A program made the position numbers and the translations under genes. The notes beneath the pieces are model-generated. The model saw only the letters and a program-made list of their open reading frames with translations, made no database searches and had not been told where the DNA came from. From assembly GCA_014191195.1 (NCBI GenBank), contig BJGZ01000005.1, positions 1,557-65,556 of the forward strand: a stretch of 64,000 bases of DNA, written 5' to 3'. Positions 47,246 through 56,368 of this stretch are shown here, one piece after another. Position 1 is the first letter of the stretch; every line of letters starts with the position of its first letter. This DNA comes from Chlorobiota bacterium (GTDB lineage: Bacteria; Bacteroidota; Ignavibacteria; Kapaibacteriales; UBA961).

Positions 47246-48220
47246 ATGAATATAATAGATGAGCATATTCTTAGAAGCAAGCAAGTAATGGTGAATGATA
47301 TAAATTCTTTAAAGAGTCTTTATGAAACATTAGATTGGGATCTTATTTATAAAGTAGCACAATTACTAGCTGAAACACATTCTATATTTGTATCAGGCAT
47401 CGGAAAATCTGGAATAATATCACAAAAAATCGCCTCAACATTTGCAAGCATTGGTATTCAATCACATTTTTTACACCCTATTGAAGCTATTCATGGAGAT
47501 ATAGGATTAGTAAAAAATGGTGATACAATTATCCTTATTTCCAATAGCGGAAATACTGCAGAATTGTTATCACTAATTCCTGTGCTAAGAATAAAAAAAA
47601 CTACTATCATTGGTATTCTGGGAAATAATAATTCACAATTATCCCAATTATGTGACATTTCCTTAATAGTTAAAGTAAGAGAATCAACTTCAATTGACAC
47701 AATCCCAACAAGCAGTTCTATGGCAACCTTGGCTATTTCTCATATACTTTTAGAGATGCTTATTTCTATTAAGAATATTACCGCTACCGATTATGCTTTG
47801 AATCATCCTGCAGGTCAAATTGGACGAAATATGTTGATGACTGTAAAGACTATAATGATATCTGGTATGCATAGATTACCAATTATTCAGAATAATTCTA
47901 AAGTAAAAGATATTATAATTGAAATGACATCAAAGTCATTGGGATGTGCAATCATATTAAATGATCACAAGCATATTGTCGGATTTATTACAGATGGAGA
48001 TATACGAAGACTATTGCAAGAAAAAGAAGAAGTATACGATATTGAAGCTCATCAATTTATGACCAAAAAGCCTATTACTATATTGGAAACATCCTTATTG
48101 GGTGAAGCACTTTATTTGATGGAAGATAGAGAAAATAAAATTGGGGTTTTACCAGTTGTAAATGCTACAAATGAATGTGTAGGAATTATTCGATTACATG
48201 AAATTGCAAATAGTAAATAA
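47246..48220 (+). CDS. kdsD: Arabinose-5-phosphate isomerase (KdsD/KpsF type)
   Basis: Makes arabinose-5-phosphate for Kdo, and thus for lipopolysaccharide. The 324-residue protein has a SIS domain (about 40-175: SGIGKSGIISQKIASTFASIG, HPIEAIHGDIG, ISNSGNTAEL) and two CBS domains (about 205-324). HALNHPAG-like ATDYALNHPAGQIG is conserved. Cytoplasmic. Its stop abuts, with zero gap, the stop of the convergent RodZ-like gene. It implies a Kdo-containing LPS in this organism. Confidence 0.9.
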   Translation: MNIIDEHILRSKQVMVNDINSLKSLYETLDWDLIYKVAQLLAETHSIFVSGIGKSGIISQKIASTFASIGIQSHFLHPIEAIHGDIGLVKNGDTIILISNSGNTAELLSLIPVLRIKKTTIIGILGNNNSQLSQLCDISLIVKVRESTSIDTIPTSSSMATLAISHILLEMLISIKNITATDYALNHPAGQIGRNMLMTVKTIMISGMHRLPIIQNNSKVKDIIIEMTSKSLGCAIILNDHKHIVGFITDGDIRRLLQEKEEVYDIEAHQFMTKKPITILETSLLGEALYLMEDRENKIGVLPVVNATNECVGIIRLHEIANSK

Positions 48221-49504
48221 TTATCGTTTTGTATGATTTATTTGCATCGGGCTTATACTTGGTAATTTCTTGTTTTCCTGTTTGGGCTTAGTTCCAGCAG
48301 ATTTATCAGTTTTTGATGTTGGTTTTGCAACCTTATTTTTTGTTGTGCTTAATTTATTTGAAGAACTAGCATTTGAATTGCTGGTTTTGCTGGAAGCGCT
48401 ACTAATGGTTTTTTTAATAGGACTTGAAGTACCTGTCTTGATCTTTATAGTTTCAACAGTTTTGTTACTGGTAGATTTCTTAGTACTAGAACTTGTTTTA
48501 CTTGGTTTGGAAGCTGATGTTTTACTTTTACTTGCCGTAGACTTTGTAGTTGTATTAGACTTTGTATTAGAACTTTTTACATTTGATTTACTACTTGATG
48601 AACTAACAGAAGCCTTTGTATTTGAAGATTTAGTAGTACTTGAACTATTACTGGACTTTGAATATGATTCAGCAGTTTTATAAGGATTTGATGAAGAAGT
48701 TATGTCGTTTAATGTAATTTTAGCCTGCACCAGTAGATTCCCTTTTTTTGCTAATGAAGGTAAAGTTACATCATTTCTTTTTAAAATAAATCCACCAATA
48801 TTTCCAGAAATAACAAAATCTTTTAATGCAGCCCACCTCTTCACATCGCCTGGTTCACAGGTTACCTGTTCACTTTTTTTGCCATCTGCAGTAACCTGTA
48901 TATAAGACTTTTCAATACATGTAGCTTCTAAAACAATGCTGTCTGGAGACTTATCATATATGTTTGACAGTAAGCCACCTTCTCCATTATTTGAATTATC
49001 ACTAACTTGATTTGATTCTGTAGCATTTTGACTTGACGGTGAGTTTGGTTCTATCGGTGTGTCTGAAAAGAAATCTTTAACAAACACAAAATAGATAACT
49101 AACAACACAAAAAAAATAAATGCAATAGTAAGGCTAGTACTAAGAAGTCTAGGAGATATATTTACTGACTTTATTAATGCTAAAGGATTAGGTATAGATG
49201 GAATATCTTTTTTGTCTTTTTCAGGATTTTGTGGAATAAGATTGCTGAAAAAAGAGCTTTCATCTTCTTGAGTGGAAATATTTGCTTCGGCATAGATGCG
49301 TTCAAAGTTTTCTTGAGGTAAACGTAAATAAGCCCAATATGTCTTGCAAAATGAACGTATATATGTAGGAGGTAAAATAGTAAATTTACCTTTTTCTAAT
49401 GCCTCTAAGATATTGAGTCTAATAGTAGTAGCACGAGAAACCTCTGCAAGTGTAAGATTTAATTCTTCACGTCTAGAACGAAGTATGGTGCCTAATTGAC
49501 TCAT
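48221..49504 (-). CDS. RodZ-like HTH/transmembrane protein with Ser/Lys-rich tail
   Basis: The 427-residue product has an N-terminal helix-turn-helix (HTH_25, about 1-70: LRSRREELNLTLAEVSRATTI, LPPTYIRSFCKTYW), one TM helix (about 122-142) and a DUF4115-like periplasmic domain (about 175-260). A tail of about 150 residues is almost entirely Ser, Lys, Thr and Asn (about 275-420). HTH-TM-DUF4115 is the RodZ layout, linking MreB to the elongation machinery. The basic periplasmic tail is not part of classic RodZ and might bind peptidoglycan or LPS (inference). The opposite strand of the tail is open but is a composition artefact. Confidence 0.82.
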   Translation of the reverse strand: MSQLGTILRSRREELNLTLAEVSRATTIRLNILEALEKGKFTILPPTYIRSFCKTYWAYLRLPQENFERIYAEANISTQEDESSFFSNLIPQNPEKDKKDIPSIPNPLALIKSVNISPRLLSTSLTIAFIFFVLLVIYFVFVKDFFSDTPIEPNSPSSQNATESNQVSDNSNNGEGGLLSNIYDKSPDSIVLEATCIEKSYIQVTADGKKSEQVTCEPGDVKRWAALKDFVISGNIGGFILKRNDVTLPSLAKKGNLLVQAKITLNDITSSSNPYKTAESYSKSSNSSSTTKSSNTKASVSSSSSKSNVKSSNTKSNTTTKSTASKSKTSASKPSKTSSSTKKSTSNKTVETIKIKTGTSSPIKKTISSASSKTSNSNASSSNKLSTTKNKVAKPTSKTDKSAGTKPKQENKKLPSISPMQINHTKR

Positions 49505-49621
49505 TGAATGCGAGATAATTAAAATAAATTTTCACAAAAATAATGATTTGCCTTGTAATTATTTATTCTTATTTGGTTTATTTGATTCAAGAATATGATT
49601 AAGAAGTGATTTACCAATAAA

Positions 49622-49660
49622 ATCATAATATTAGTGTAATTTTACACGAAAAATTATGAT
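49622..49660 (+). promoter_or_regulatory. Nested palindrome upstream of small membrane protein gene
   Basis: An outer perfect 8-bp inverted repeat, ATCATAAT (49622-49629) with ATTATGAT (49653-49660), encloses an inner palindrome GTGTAA-TT-TTACAC (49634-49647). It ends 18 bp before the start codon at 49679, in the divergent gap between the RodZ-like gene and that gene. It could be an operator for a dimeric regulator or a leader RNA hairpin. Confidence 0.5.
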
Positions 49661-49678
49661 ATATAATGCAGTTAACTC

Positions 49679-50233
49679 ATGTATTTTGATAAAATAATTT
49701 TCTTATATGCCCTCTATGTAGCTTTTGCTTATTCAATTCTAGCATTCGGTGCAACCTATTTTAGAGAAGTAGCAGATAGAGAAAAAACACTTGATATTGA
49801 TATTGGTGAAACTCTGATATATACAATCAATGCTTCCTCTTATGTGGTAAGCATTATATTCTTGTTGTTTTTCATTATTTTTGCATTCTTATCTTTATTA
49901 CAAAAAAGTCCATCAGTAATAACATATGTAATACCCTTAGCAATCTTTGTAAATACATTGCAAATTCTTATAAGATCATCATTCCAAAAAACAGCCATCT
50001 GTGTTAATGGAATTCAATTGCGTTATATGTTAATAGGTGGCATTAATCGATTAAAGTATCATTCTTTAACTAATATTCAGATAGAACCTTTTTTTGTATG
50101 GTATAAGGTGATATTATTTTGTGAACATGTTAAAAGTGGACATTGCTATATCAATAGAGAACAGTTAGACATATTAATGAATCAGATTAATAATTATCCA
50201 TCATGTACCATAACACACAAGACAAAAGCTTAA
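49679..50233 (+). CDS. Small membrane protein with PH-like C-terminal region, unknown
   Basis: The 184-residue product has a hydrophobic segment at about 6-27 and a second hydrophobic stretch, possibly two helices, at about 55-105. The C-terminal 75 residues (TAICVNGIQLRYMLIGGINRLKYHSLTNIQI and following) resemble bacterial PH-like domains found after paired TM helices. No function is assigned. It is 16 bp before the AtuA-family gene on the same strand and may be co-transcribed. Confidence 0.55.
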   Translation: MYFDKIIFLYALYVAFAYSILAFGATYFREVADREKTLDIDIGETLIYTINASSYVVSIIFLLFFIIFAFLSLLQKSPSVITYVIPLAIFVNTLQILIRSSFQKTAICVNGIQLRYMLIGGINRLKYHSLTNIQIEPFFVWYKVILFCEHVKSGHCYINREQLDILMNQINNYPSCTITHKTKA

Positions 50234-50249
50234 TCATAGGCAAATATAT

Positions 50250-51611
50250 ATGAAAAAGAATGTAATTAAAATCGCATCGGGACAAGGCTTTTGGGGAGAT
50301 TTATTATCAGCTCCTTTGACGCAGGTGTCTAAAGGTGATATAGATTATCTTATGCTCGATTATCTAGCTGAAGTAACTATGTCAATATTACAAAAGCAAA
50401 AAATGAAGAATCCAGAAGCTGGTTATGCAAAGGATCTTATTCAAACTTGCGAAGATGTATTGCCATTTATTAAGCAAAAAGGAATCAAGTTAATTACCAA
50501 TGGTGGCGGAGTAAACCCAGAAGCTGCAATGGAAGCAGTTTTTGGTATTGCAAAAAAACTTGGCATAACAGGTTTGAAAATAGGTATCGTAACTGGTGAT
50601 AATATACTCATGAATATTGATGGCCTTATTCAAAATGGTAATTCCATGAATAATATGGAAACTGGCCAACCTATATCAGAAGTGAAGCACAAATTGCTTA
50701 GTGCAAATGTGTACTTTGGTGCTTTACCGATTGTTGAAGCTTTGAAGGCTGGGGCGCATATCGTTATCACTGGTAGAACTACCGACACAGGTCTAACACT
50801 TGCTCCTATGATATATGAATTTGGTTGGAGCTTCTCTGATTGGGATAAATTGGCAGCTGGAACAGTCGCCGGCCATATCAATGAATGTGGCGCCCAGGCA
50901 AGTGGTGGCAACTTTTTAGGTGATTGGGAATCATTGCCAGATATGGCAAATGTTGGTTTCCCAATTATCGAAGCTTATGATGATGGTTCTTTTATTGTTA
51001 CTAAGCATGAGGGAACTGGCGGTGCCGTAACTAGAGAAACCGTAAGTGAACAATTAATGTATGAAATAGGTAATCCAGCAGAGTATATAACACCAGATTG
51101 TATTGCTGATTTTACATCTATAAAGTTAGAAGATGAAGGAAATAATCGTGTTAAAGTGTACGGTATAACAGGACAACCCGCAACTGACTTTTATAAAGTT
51201 TCCGCTTCTTATTCTGACGGATATGTAGCATTTAGTTCTTTAACCTATTGTGCCCCTGATGCATATAAAAAAGCACAGTTTGCAGATTCAATACTAAGAA
51301 AAAGACTAGAGCAATTAGGGCTACAATTTGATGAAATTAGAACAGAATATATTGGTATGAACGCTTGCCATGGGCCAATAGCAAAAGTTATTGAACCTAA
51401 TGAAGTGATGATGAGAATTGGTGTAAGATCAAGAGATTATGCCTCTGTAGAAAGATTTGGTAAAGAAATAGCCCCTTTAATTTTAACAGGACCACCTAGT
51501 GTTACAGGTTTTGCAGGTGGAAGGCCCAAACCAAGTGATGTTGTAGCATATTTTCCAGCATTATTAAAGAAGGATACGGTTAGCCACTTAGTTTCTGTTA
51601 AATCGATATGA
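50250..51611 (+). CDS. AtuA family (acyclic terpene utilisation, DUF1446) protein
   Basis: The 453-residue protein has the AtuA N-terminal pattern IASGQGFWGDLLSAPLTQV, DYLMLDYLAEVTMS, ITNGGGVNPEAA, ITGRTTDTGLTLAPMIYEFGW, GHINECGAQASGGNF and EGTGGAVT. AtuA is required for citronellol/geraniol breakdown in Pseudomonas, but its biochemical role is unclear, and the family is widespread without the other atu genes, as here. It overlaps the next gene by 4 bp (ATGA), so the pair is translationally coupled. Cytoplasmic. Confidence 0.85.
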   Translation: MKKNVIKIASGQGFWGDLLSAPLTQVSKGDIDYLMLDYLAEVTMSILQKQKMKNPEAGYAKDLIQTCEDVLPFIKQKGIKLITNGGGVNPEAAMEAVFGIAKKLGITGLKIGIVTGDNILMNIDGLIQNGNSMNNMETGQPISEVKHKLLSANVYFGALPIVEALKAGAHIVITGRTTDTGLTLAPMIYEFGWSFSDWDKLAAGTVAGHINECGAQASGGNFLGDWESLPDMANVGFPIIEAYDDGSFIVTKHEGTGGAVTRETVSEQLMYEIGNPAEYITPDCIADFTSIKLEDEGNNRVKVYGITGQPATDFYKVSASYSDGYVAFSSLTYCAPDAYKKAQFADSILRKRLEQLGLQFDEIRTEYIGMNACHGPIAKVIEPNEVMMRIGVRSRDYASVERFGKEIAPLILTGPPSVTGFAGGRPKPSDVVAYFPALLKKDTVSHLVSVKSI

Positions 51612-52399
51612 TATATGACGCAGGAAGTCTGACTAAAGATTTACACATCAAGTGCACAAGACAAGATGTCCTTATAAGCATCATTATTCCAGTGTATCAA
51701 GAAGAAAAACTTCTTCCTAATACTCTTGCAGTATTTACCGATACTTTAAAGCAAAAGTATAAATTAGAGATTATAGTAAGTGATGGGGGAAGTACAGATT
51801 CTACTCTTGCAATAGCAAAAGGGTCTGCAGACATCATAGTGTGCCACACTGAAAATAGAAGGCAAACCATTGCAGAAGGAAGAAATATGGGGTCTTTAGT
51901 TGCAAATGGTGATATTATGGTATTCCTCAATGCGGATACAATTCCTGCCAATCCAGAAGAATTTCTAGAAACATTAAAAAAATGGAAAGATAAAGTGTAT
52001 AAGCCATGTGCTATCGCTTGTCCGGTACAAATTAATCCGGAAAAAAGAAAATTTGCCGATACAATCTTTGCTTCTATTCTTAATTTTTATGTTGGATGTA
52101 TGGTAAATGTTTTTGGATTTGGTATGGGTAGAGGAGAATGCCAAGTATTTGATAGGAAAGCTTTTATAGATATAGGGAGATATAATGGATCTATACCAGC
52201 TGGAGAGGATTTCGAGATTTTACGTCGAGCATGTAAAATAGGTGGCTTAGTTTTTGAAAAGAAATTATTGGTATATGAATCTCCAAGACGTTTTAGAAGA
52301 TATGGGTATATCAGAATATTAATGGAGTGGGCTGTAAATTGGTTCTGGGTAATTGCATTTGGTAAAGCCCGATCGAAAGATTGGGAAGCCATTAGATAG
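51608..52399 (+). CDS. Glycosyltransferase family 2
   Basis: The 263-residue GT-A enzyme has LISIIIPVYQEEKLLPNTL, the UDP-binding VSDGGSTDSTLAIAK, AEGRNMGSLVANGDIMVFLNADT (a DxD-like NAD), and a later EDFEILRRACK carrying the catalytic acidic residue. The C-terminal hydrophobic helix (MEWAVNWFWVIAFG) suggests membrane attachment. The donor and acceptor are unknown. It is coupled to the AtuA-family gene; the two stop signals at 52399/52400 are adjacent in convergent orientation. Confidence 0.87.
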   Translation: MIYDAGSLTKDLHIKCTRQDVLISIIIPVYQEEKLLPNTLAVFTDTLKQKYKLEIIVSDGGSTDSTLAIAKGSADIIVCHTENRRQTIAEGRNMGSLVANGDIMVFLNADTIPANPEEFLETLKKWKDKVYKPCAIACPVQINPEKRKFADTIFASILNFYVGCMVNVFGFGMGRGECQVFDRKAFIDIGRYNGSIPAGEDFEILRRACKIGGLVFEKKLLVYESPRRFRRYGYIRILMEWAVNWFWVIAFGKARSKDWEAIR

Positions 52400-53782
52400 C
52401 TAATTATTCCTACTGCTAAAATCAACAATAGATTGTCTAAGTTCTTCGCATTGCAAAATATCTTCATAGTCATTATACACTTCCGAAAAAGCAGTTAATG
52501 TTAGTATTGCTGCCTCTTTGGTAGATGTTTTATCAATTGCTTGGCCTAATTTTCTTAGTATTTTTAAATCTCCTTTACAAGCTTTAGATGCATAGTAAAG
52601 CTGCTTGTCTATAGGTATAGAGCCTAAAAATGAGCTTCTATACATAAGTGGATATGTATAAGATTCATCATTATGTAATGTACCATGTTGTTCTAATAAA
52701 GTTGGAATTGACTTTTGTAGTCCATTTGCATTAGTGGGAGTATCAATATCTTGTAATAGAATACTTTCAGAAAAAATGTCAATATTCTCAGTGTTATTGT
52801 TTTTGATCTGATCAATAAATGTATGCAAAGAAGGATGTGATTTGGTGATAAAGTTATGTCTTGAGATAAGGATCACCGTATTAGTTGATGCATCCATTGA
52901 TTTGTGATATAAAGCTGCTAATTCTATATCTTGTTTGGTGCTGTCTGCAAGTGTTTGAAATTCAGCTGTTTGATTAGATGATTGGGAAATGGAATGAGAT
53001 TCATATTCAGAAATAATACTACTTATAATTTCCGCTAGGGAATCTGAATTATATTGTTTTATGCCTTTTGATCGATACAACTCTTCGATTTTACTTGCCA
53101 AGGGGAATAATTCTTTATCTTCCAAGAACACAATTAAGGCTTCTGCTGGTATACACTTATCTGATTGACCGATATCTATGAAAAACTGAAAAAGTGGATC
53201 TAATAATTCGATGAATCCTTGTGTTTGTAATAATCGAATATATTCATTATCAATATCTGTGATGATACTTTTGAAATCTTTTGCAGTAATCATATGTTCG
53301 GACAAATGCGATTCGCAGTTGTTATCTGACCATGTTTTAAAGCCTGCCTCCAGATATGTATAAACAGAACATGCCGAAAAACGCAATAAAATTTCATATA
53401 CCGATTTTGTTGGTTCGCCTCTAAAAATAAAAGATCTTAAAGCAGTTCTTGGTCTACACAGAAAATTGATATATGAATCTATACAGGAATCAATAAGATT
53501 TGCTTGATCTAAAGAATCAAATCTTGCTTGAACCTTGCAATAATCATCTAAGGTATGAAAATGTGTTAGTATATCTGGAATTGCCAAATCAAAGCGAGGA
53601 TTATCTCTTCTTTTAACTTGTTCATAATAAATCCACCATTCTACTTCCGCATCGGCAAACTGTTTTACATGCTTTTTGATCGAATCATCTTGTAAGATAT
53701 CTCTTAAATACACATAGTTGCCATTTTGAGGCATACTTGCTGCAATGATTTTTTTATATGATTCTAAAGCATTATTAAACAT
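52400..53782 (-). CDS. Hypothetical cytoplasmic protein, no recognised family
   Basis: A 460-residue product without signal peptide or TM segment. It is predicted to be mostly helical, rich in Asp, Glu, Ser and Ile, with a mixed region near 270-350 (LYHKSMDASTNTVILISRHN). No motif I recognise. It lies 13 bp downstream of the HAD phosphatase and shares its strand, so it is probably the last gene of the hydroxyacyl-CoA dehydrogenase-HAD operon. It ends flush against the glycosyltransferase. Confidence 0.6.
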   Translation of the reverse strand: MFNNALESYKKIIAASMPQNGNYVYLRDILQDDSIKKHVKQFADAEVEWWIYYEQVKRRDNPRFDLAIPDILTHFHTLDDYCKVQARFDSLDQANLIDSCIDSYINFLCRPRTALRSFIFRGEPTKSVYEILLRFSACSVYTYLEAGFKTWSDNNCESHLSEHMITAKDFKSIITDIDNEYIRLLQTQGFIELLDPLFQFFIDIGQSDKCIPAEALIVFLEDKELFPLASKIEELYRSKGIKQYNSDSLAEIISSIISEYESHSISQSSNQTAEFQTLADSTKQDIELAALYHKSMDASTNTVILISRHNFITKSHPSLHTFIDQIKNNNTENIDIFSESILLQDIDTPTNANGLQKSIPTLLEQHGTLHNDESYTYPLMYRSSFLGSIPIDKQLYYASKACKGDLKILRKLGQAIDKTSTKEAAILTLTAFSEVYNDYEDILQCEELRQSIVDFSSRNN

Positions 53783-53795
53783 AGTTATACAGTAA

Positions 53796-54527
53796 TTATT
53801 CTTGTTCGAAAGCTTTTTGTCTATTTTTTTTTGCTATGTCTCTTTTTACTGGTTTTCTTTTTTTTAATACAGTAATGATATCAAAAAAGGTATGCCATGA
53901 ATGATGGACTATTCCATTTTTATTACAAAATGCAGCTAATTTCCCTTTAGCAAATACCATATCTGCAAATGTAACAGGGCATGTATCAGAAAGGCCATCT
54001 CCTATATAAATAATGAGCGCATCTGGATGAACAGATGATAATACAATATTTCTTTTACAGGATGCACAAAAACAAGTGCAGGCTTCATCAGCAAAAGGAT
54101 AATGTGCCTTCCAATTTTGCGAAAGATTTAATCTAGATAGCGGTGATATGATGTTATTAGAAAAAACATTGATTGAATTATTAGGTAAAATTCTCTGTAA
54201 TATAGGGTCGATATAAGTTCTAAAGCCATCACTTACAATATGTAAATGCCATCCATAAGAATTGATTAATGATGCAAATTGAGGAAAATACATATCAGTT
54301 TCGCATGCATCTGCAAAATCAACTATAGCTTGCTGATTAATATTGTGTTTTAGTTTATGAACAACTTCATTATAGTAAGAAGTAACTGTAAAAAGTCCAT
54401 CCATTAATTGAGAATGATATGGTTCAAAAACAGAAAACTGTTTAAAGAATTCATCCCCAGAATCTTTTTTTGTAATAGTACCATCAAAATCACAAAATAC
54501 ATGAACTTTCAAATGCTCATCTTGCAT
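53796..54527 (-). CDS. HAD-superfamily phosphatase (PSP/MtnX-like)
   Basis: 243 residues from the ATG at 54527; the frame opens with a TTG six bases earlier. HAD motif I FCDFDGTITKKDSG has both catalytic Asp, motif II is in HIVSDGF (Ser), and motif IV IYIGDGLSDTCPV has the metal-binding Asp. The cap type and DFDGTIT resemble phosphoserine phosphatase/MtnX-like enzymes. A cluster of three Cys (CTCFCASC) lies in the region about 155-165, possibly a metal site. It lies between the dehydrogenase and the unknown gene in one operon; the substrate is unknown. Confidence 0.8.
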   Translation of the reverse strand: MQDEHLKVHVFCDFDGTITKKDSGDEFFKQFSVFEPYHSQLMDGLFTVTSYYNEVVHKLKHNINQQAIVDFADACETDMYFPQFASLINSYGWHLHIVSDGFRTYIDPILQRILPNNSINVFSNNIISPLSRLNLSQNWKAHYPFADEACTCFCASCKRNIVLSSVHPDALIIYIGDGLSDTCPVTFADMVFAKGKLAAFCNKNGIVHHSWHTFFDIITVLKKRKPVKRDIAKKNRQKAFEQE

Positions 54528-54535
54528 ATACAATC

Positions 54536-55384
54536 CTATTTGTATCCCGAAGCATAGGAATAGAACCCTTTCCCAGCGCTTTTACCAATCCATTTGGCTC
54601 GGCAATATTGTCTTAGTATAATACATGGACGATATCTTTCCTGGCGATATTCACTATATAAAGAATCTAAAATAGCTAAGACAGTATCTAGTCCAATTAG
54701 ATCTGCCCATTCTAATAATCCTTTGGGATAATTAACACCATGTTTCATGGCTATATCGATATCTTGCGCAGTTGCAATTTTCTCTAGAAAAGCAAATGCT
54801 GCTTCATTGATAAGGGTGGCTAATACTCTTGGTAAAACCATCCCAACTCTATCTTCAACTATTTCGCAGGTATAATCAGCAGATGCAAAAAACATTTTAA
54901 CTGCATCCAAACTTTGCTCGGATGCATTTAAGGCTTTGGCAATTTCCATTACAGATGCATCACCTGAATGGCTTGGCAGAAAAGCAAAACCTATTACTTG
55001 CCTACTATCCTGAAAATAACTCATTATTTCTGTTGCTGTACAAGCTAAAGAAGAAGAGAGAATAATTGCTTGAGGAAATTCCTCTGATACTTCTAAAATC
55101 AGGGAAGCTTTATGATCTGCAGTAATAGCCTGACAATCAATTATAAAATCAGGAATAGAGGTAATATCCTGTACTCTAAATGCAATGTGTTCCGTTAAAG
55201 GAATCATATGAACAGGAATAATAGGAGAATCACCGATAGAGAAAAGAGTAGGATCGTCAAAGGGGATATAAATAGTAAAAGGTATTGTCTTATCCCGAAG
55301 CCTTATAGCCATCTCAGCGGTAGATTTAGATCCGCCTATTAACAGAGCACTAGTTTTTTTATCTTGCAGAGAGTAAATTGCCAT
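54536..55384 (-). CDS. 3-hydroxyacyl-CoA dehydrogenase-like protein with degenerate active site
   Basis: The 282-residue protein has a C-terminal HCDH domain (about 185-280): VEDRVGMVLPRVLATLINEAAF, GVNYPKGLLEWADLIGLDTV and GKGFYSY match the family well. The N-terminal Rossmann half is poor: ALLIGGSKSTAE replaces GxGxMG, and the catalytic His of GMHFFNP is Ala (GFAFLPS), though the Glu in VMEIAK remains. Classic dehydrogenase activity is therefore doubtful. It precedes the HAD phosphatase by 8 bp. It may be a specialised or non-catalytic homologue. Confidence 0.78.
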   Translation of the reverse strand: MAIYSLQDKKTSALLIGGSKSTAEMAIRLRDKTIPFTIYIPFDDPTLFSIGDSPIIPVHMIPLTEHIAFRVQDITSIPDFIIDCQAITADHKASLILEVSEEFPQAIILSSSLACTATEIMSYFQDSRQVIGFAFLPSHSGDASVMEIAKALNASEQSLDAVKMFFASADYTCEIVEDRVGMVLPRVLATLINEAAFAFLEKIATAQDIDIAMKHGVNYPKGLLEWADLIGLDTVLAILDSLYSEYRQERYRPCIILRQYCRAKWIGKSAGKGFYSYASGYK

Positions 55385-55492
55385 GAGGAGCTAATAATAA
55401 AGTGTAGTAATTTCTAGTAAAATACGTTTATTTTAGGCCTTTGCCAAAAGTCAAATGAACCTTGTAGAATCAGTTAATGAATGTGATCTAGA

Positions 55493-56368
55493 ATGAATAA
55501 TTTAAAAAAAAGAGTCATAGTTGGATTGATAGGCATTCCTTTGATTATCTGGTTGATTATTCATGGTGGTTTACTTTTTTATATCCCTTTTACACTAGTT
55601 ACATTAATTGCTTTAACAGAATTATATGCTTTATATGCAGCAAAGGGATTTAGGCCAAATAAGAGTATCGGAATAATTATTGGTTTTTTTTGGATGCTTT
55701 GCACCGCATATTATGAATCTATACCGGCACATTTTTATATACTGCTTTTATCAATTGCAGTACTTGCCACATTAATATCTGAACTCATTATATCGTATAA
55801 TAAACATGAATCAGTTCCCTCTGCTGCTGTGGCAGCAACCTTAGGAGGAATTATATATGTACCAGTATTGATGTCATCATTATTTTTATTAAGAAATATT
55901 TCATCAGGTACATTTCCACATTTAATGTCTTTTTTTGATTCAACAACTTTAGAACCAGGTGCTTTGATTGTTTTATTAGTATTTGTGGGAGTTTGGACAA
56001 GTGATTCATTTGCATATTTCGGGGGTATGCTTTTTGGAAAAACCCCTTTAATGCCTCATGTTAGCCCCAAGAAAACGGTAGAAGGTGCCATTATTGGCTT
56101 TATATGTTCGGTATTGTGCATGATGACATTCTCCTTTTTTTTAATGCCAAAGTTTCCTCTTCACATCATGTTGATTGGCTGCTTATTATTAGCTATCGTA
56201 GCACCAATTGGTGATTTGGTAGAATCTTTATTAAAAAGGGATGCTCATATAAAGGATAGTTCAGGTATTTTGCCAGGCCATGGAGGATTATTTGACAGAT
56301 TTGATAGCTTTATTTTTGCTGCCCCATTCTTTTATATTTTTCTTATTATTATTAATGCAATGCATTAA
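55493..56368 (+). CDS. cdsA: Phosphatidate cytidylyltransferase
   Basis: Makes CDP-diacylglycerol, the branch point to all phospholipids. The 291-residue inner-membrane protein has about eight TM helices and the C-terminal signature SLLKRDAHIKDSSGILPGHG followed by GLFDRFDS. The N-terminal Lys/Arg cluster (LKKRVIVGLIGIP) is typical. It is monocistronic. Its stop overlaps the convergent permease stop in TTAA (56365-56368). Confidence 0.95.
   Translation: MNNLKKRVIVGLIGIPLIIWLIIHGGLLFYIPFTLVTLIALTELYALYAAKGFRPNKSIGIIIGFFWMLCTAYYESIPAHFYILLLSIAVLATLISELIISYNKHESVPSAAVAATLGGIIYVPVLMSSLFLLRNISSGTFPHLMSFFDSTTLEPGALIVLLVFVGVWTSDSFAYFGGMLFGKTPLMPHVSPKKTVEGAIIGFICSVLCMMTFSFFLMPKFPLHIMLIGCLLLAIVAPIGDLVESLLKRDAHIKDSSGILPGHGGLFDRFDSFIFAAPFFYIFLIIINAMH

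Noticed and set aside
48270-48683. Open frame opposite the RodZ-like tail
   Set aside because: The Leu/Val-rich translation is the complement of Ser/Lys/Thr codons; no start context or family similarity.
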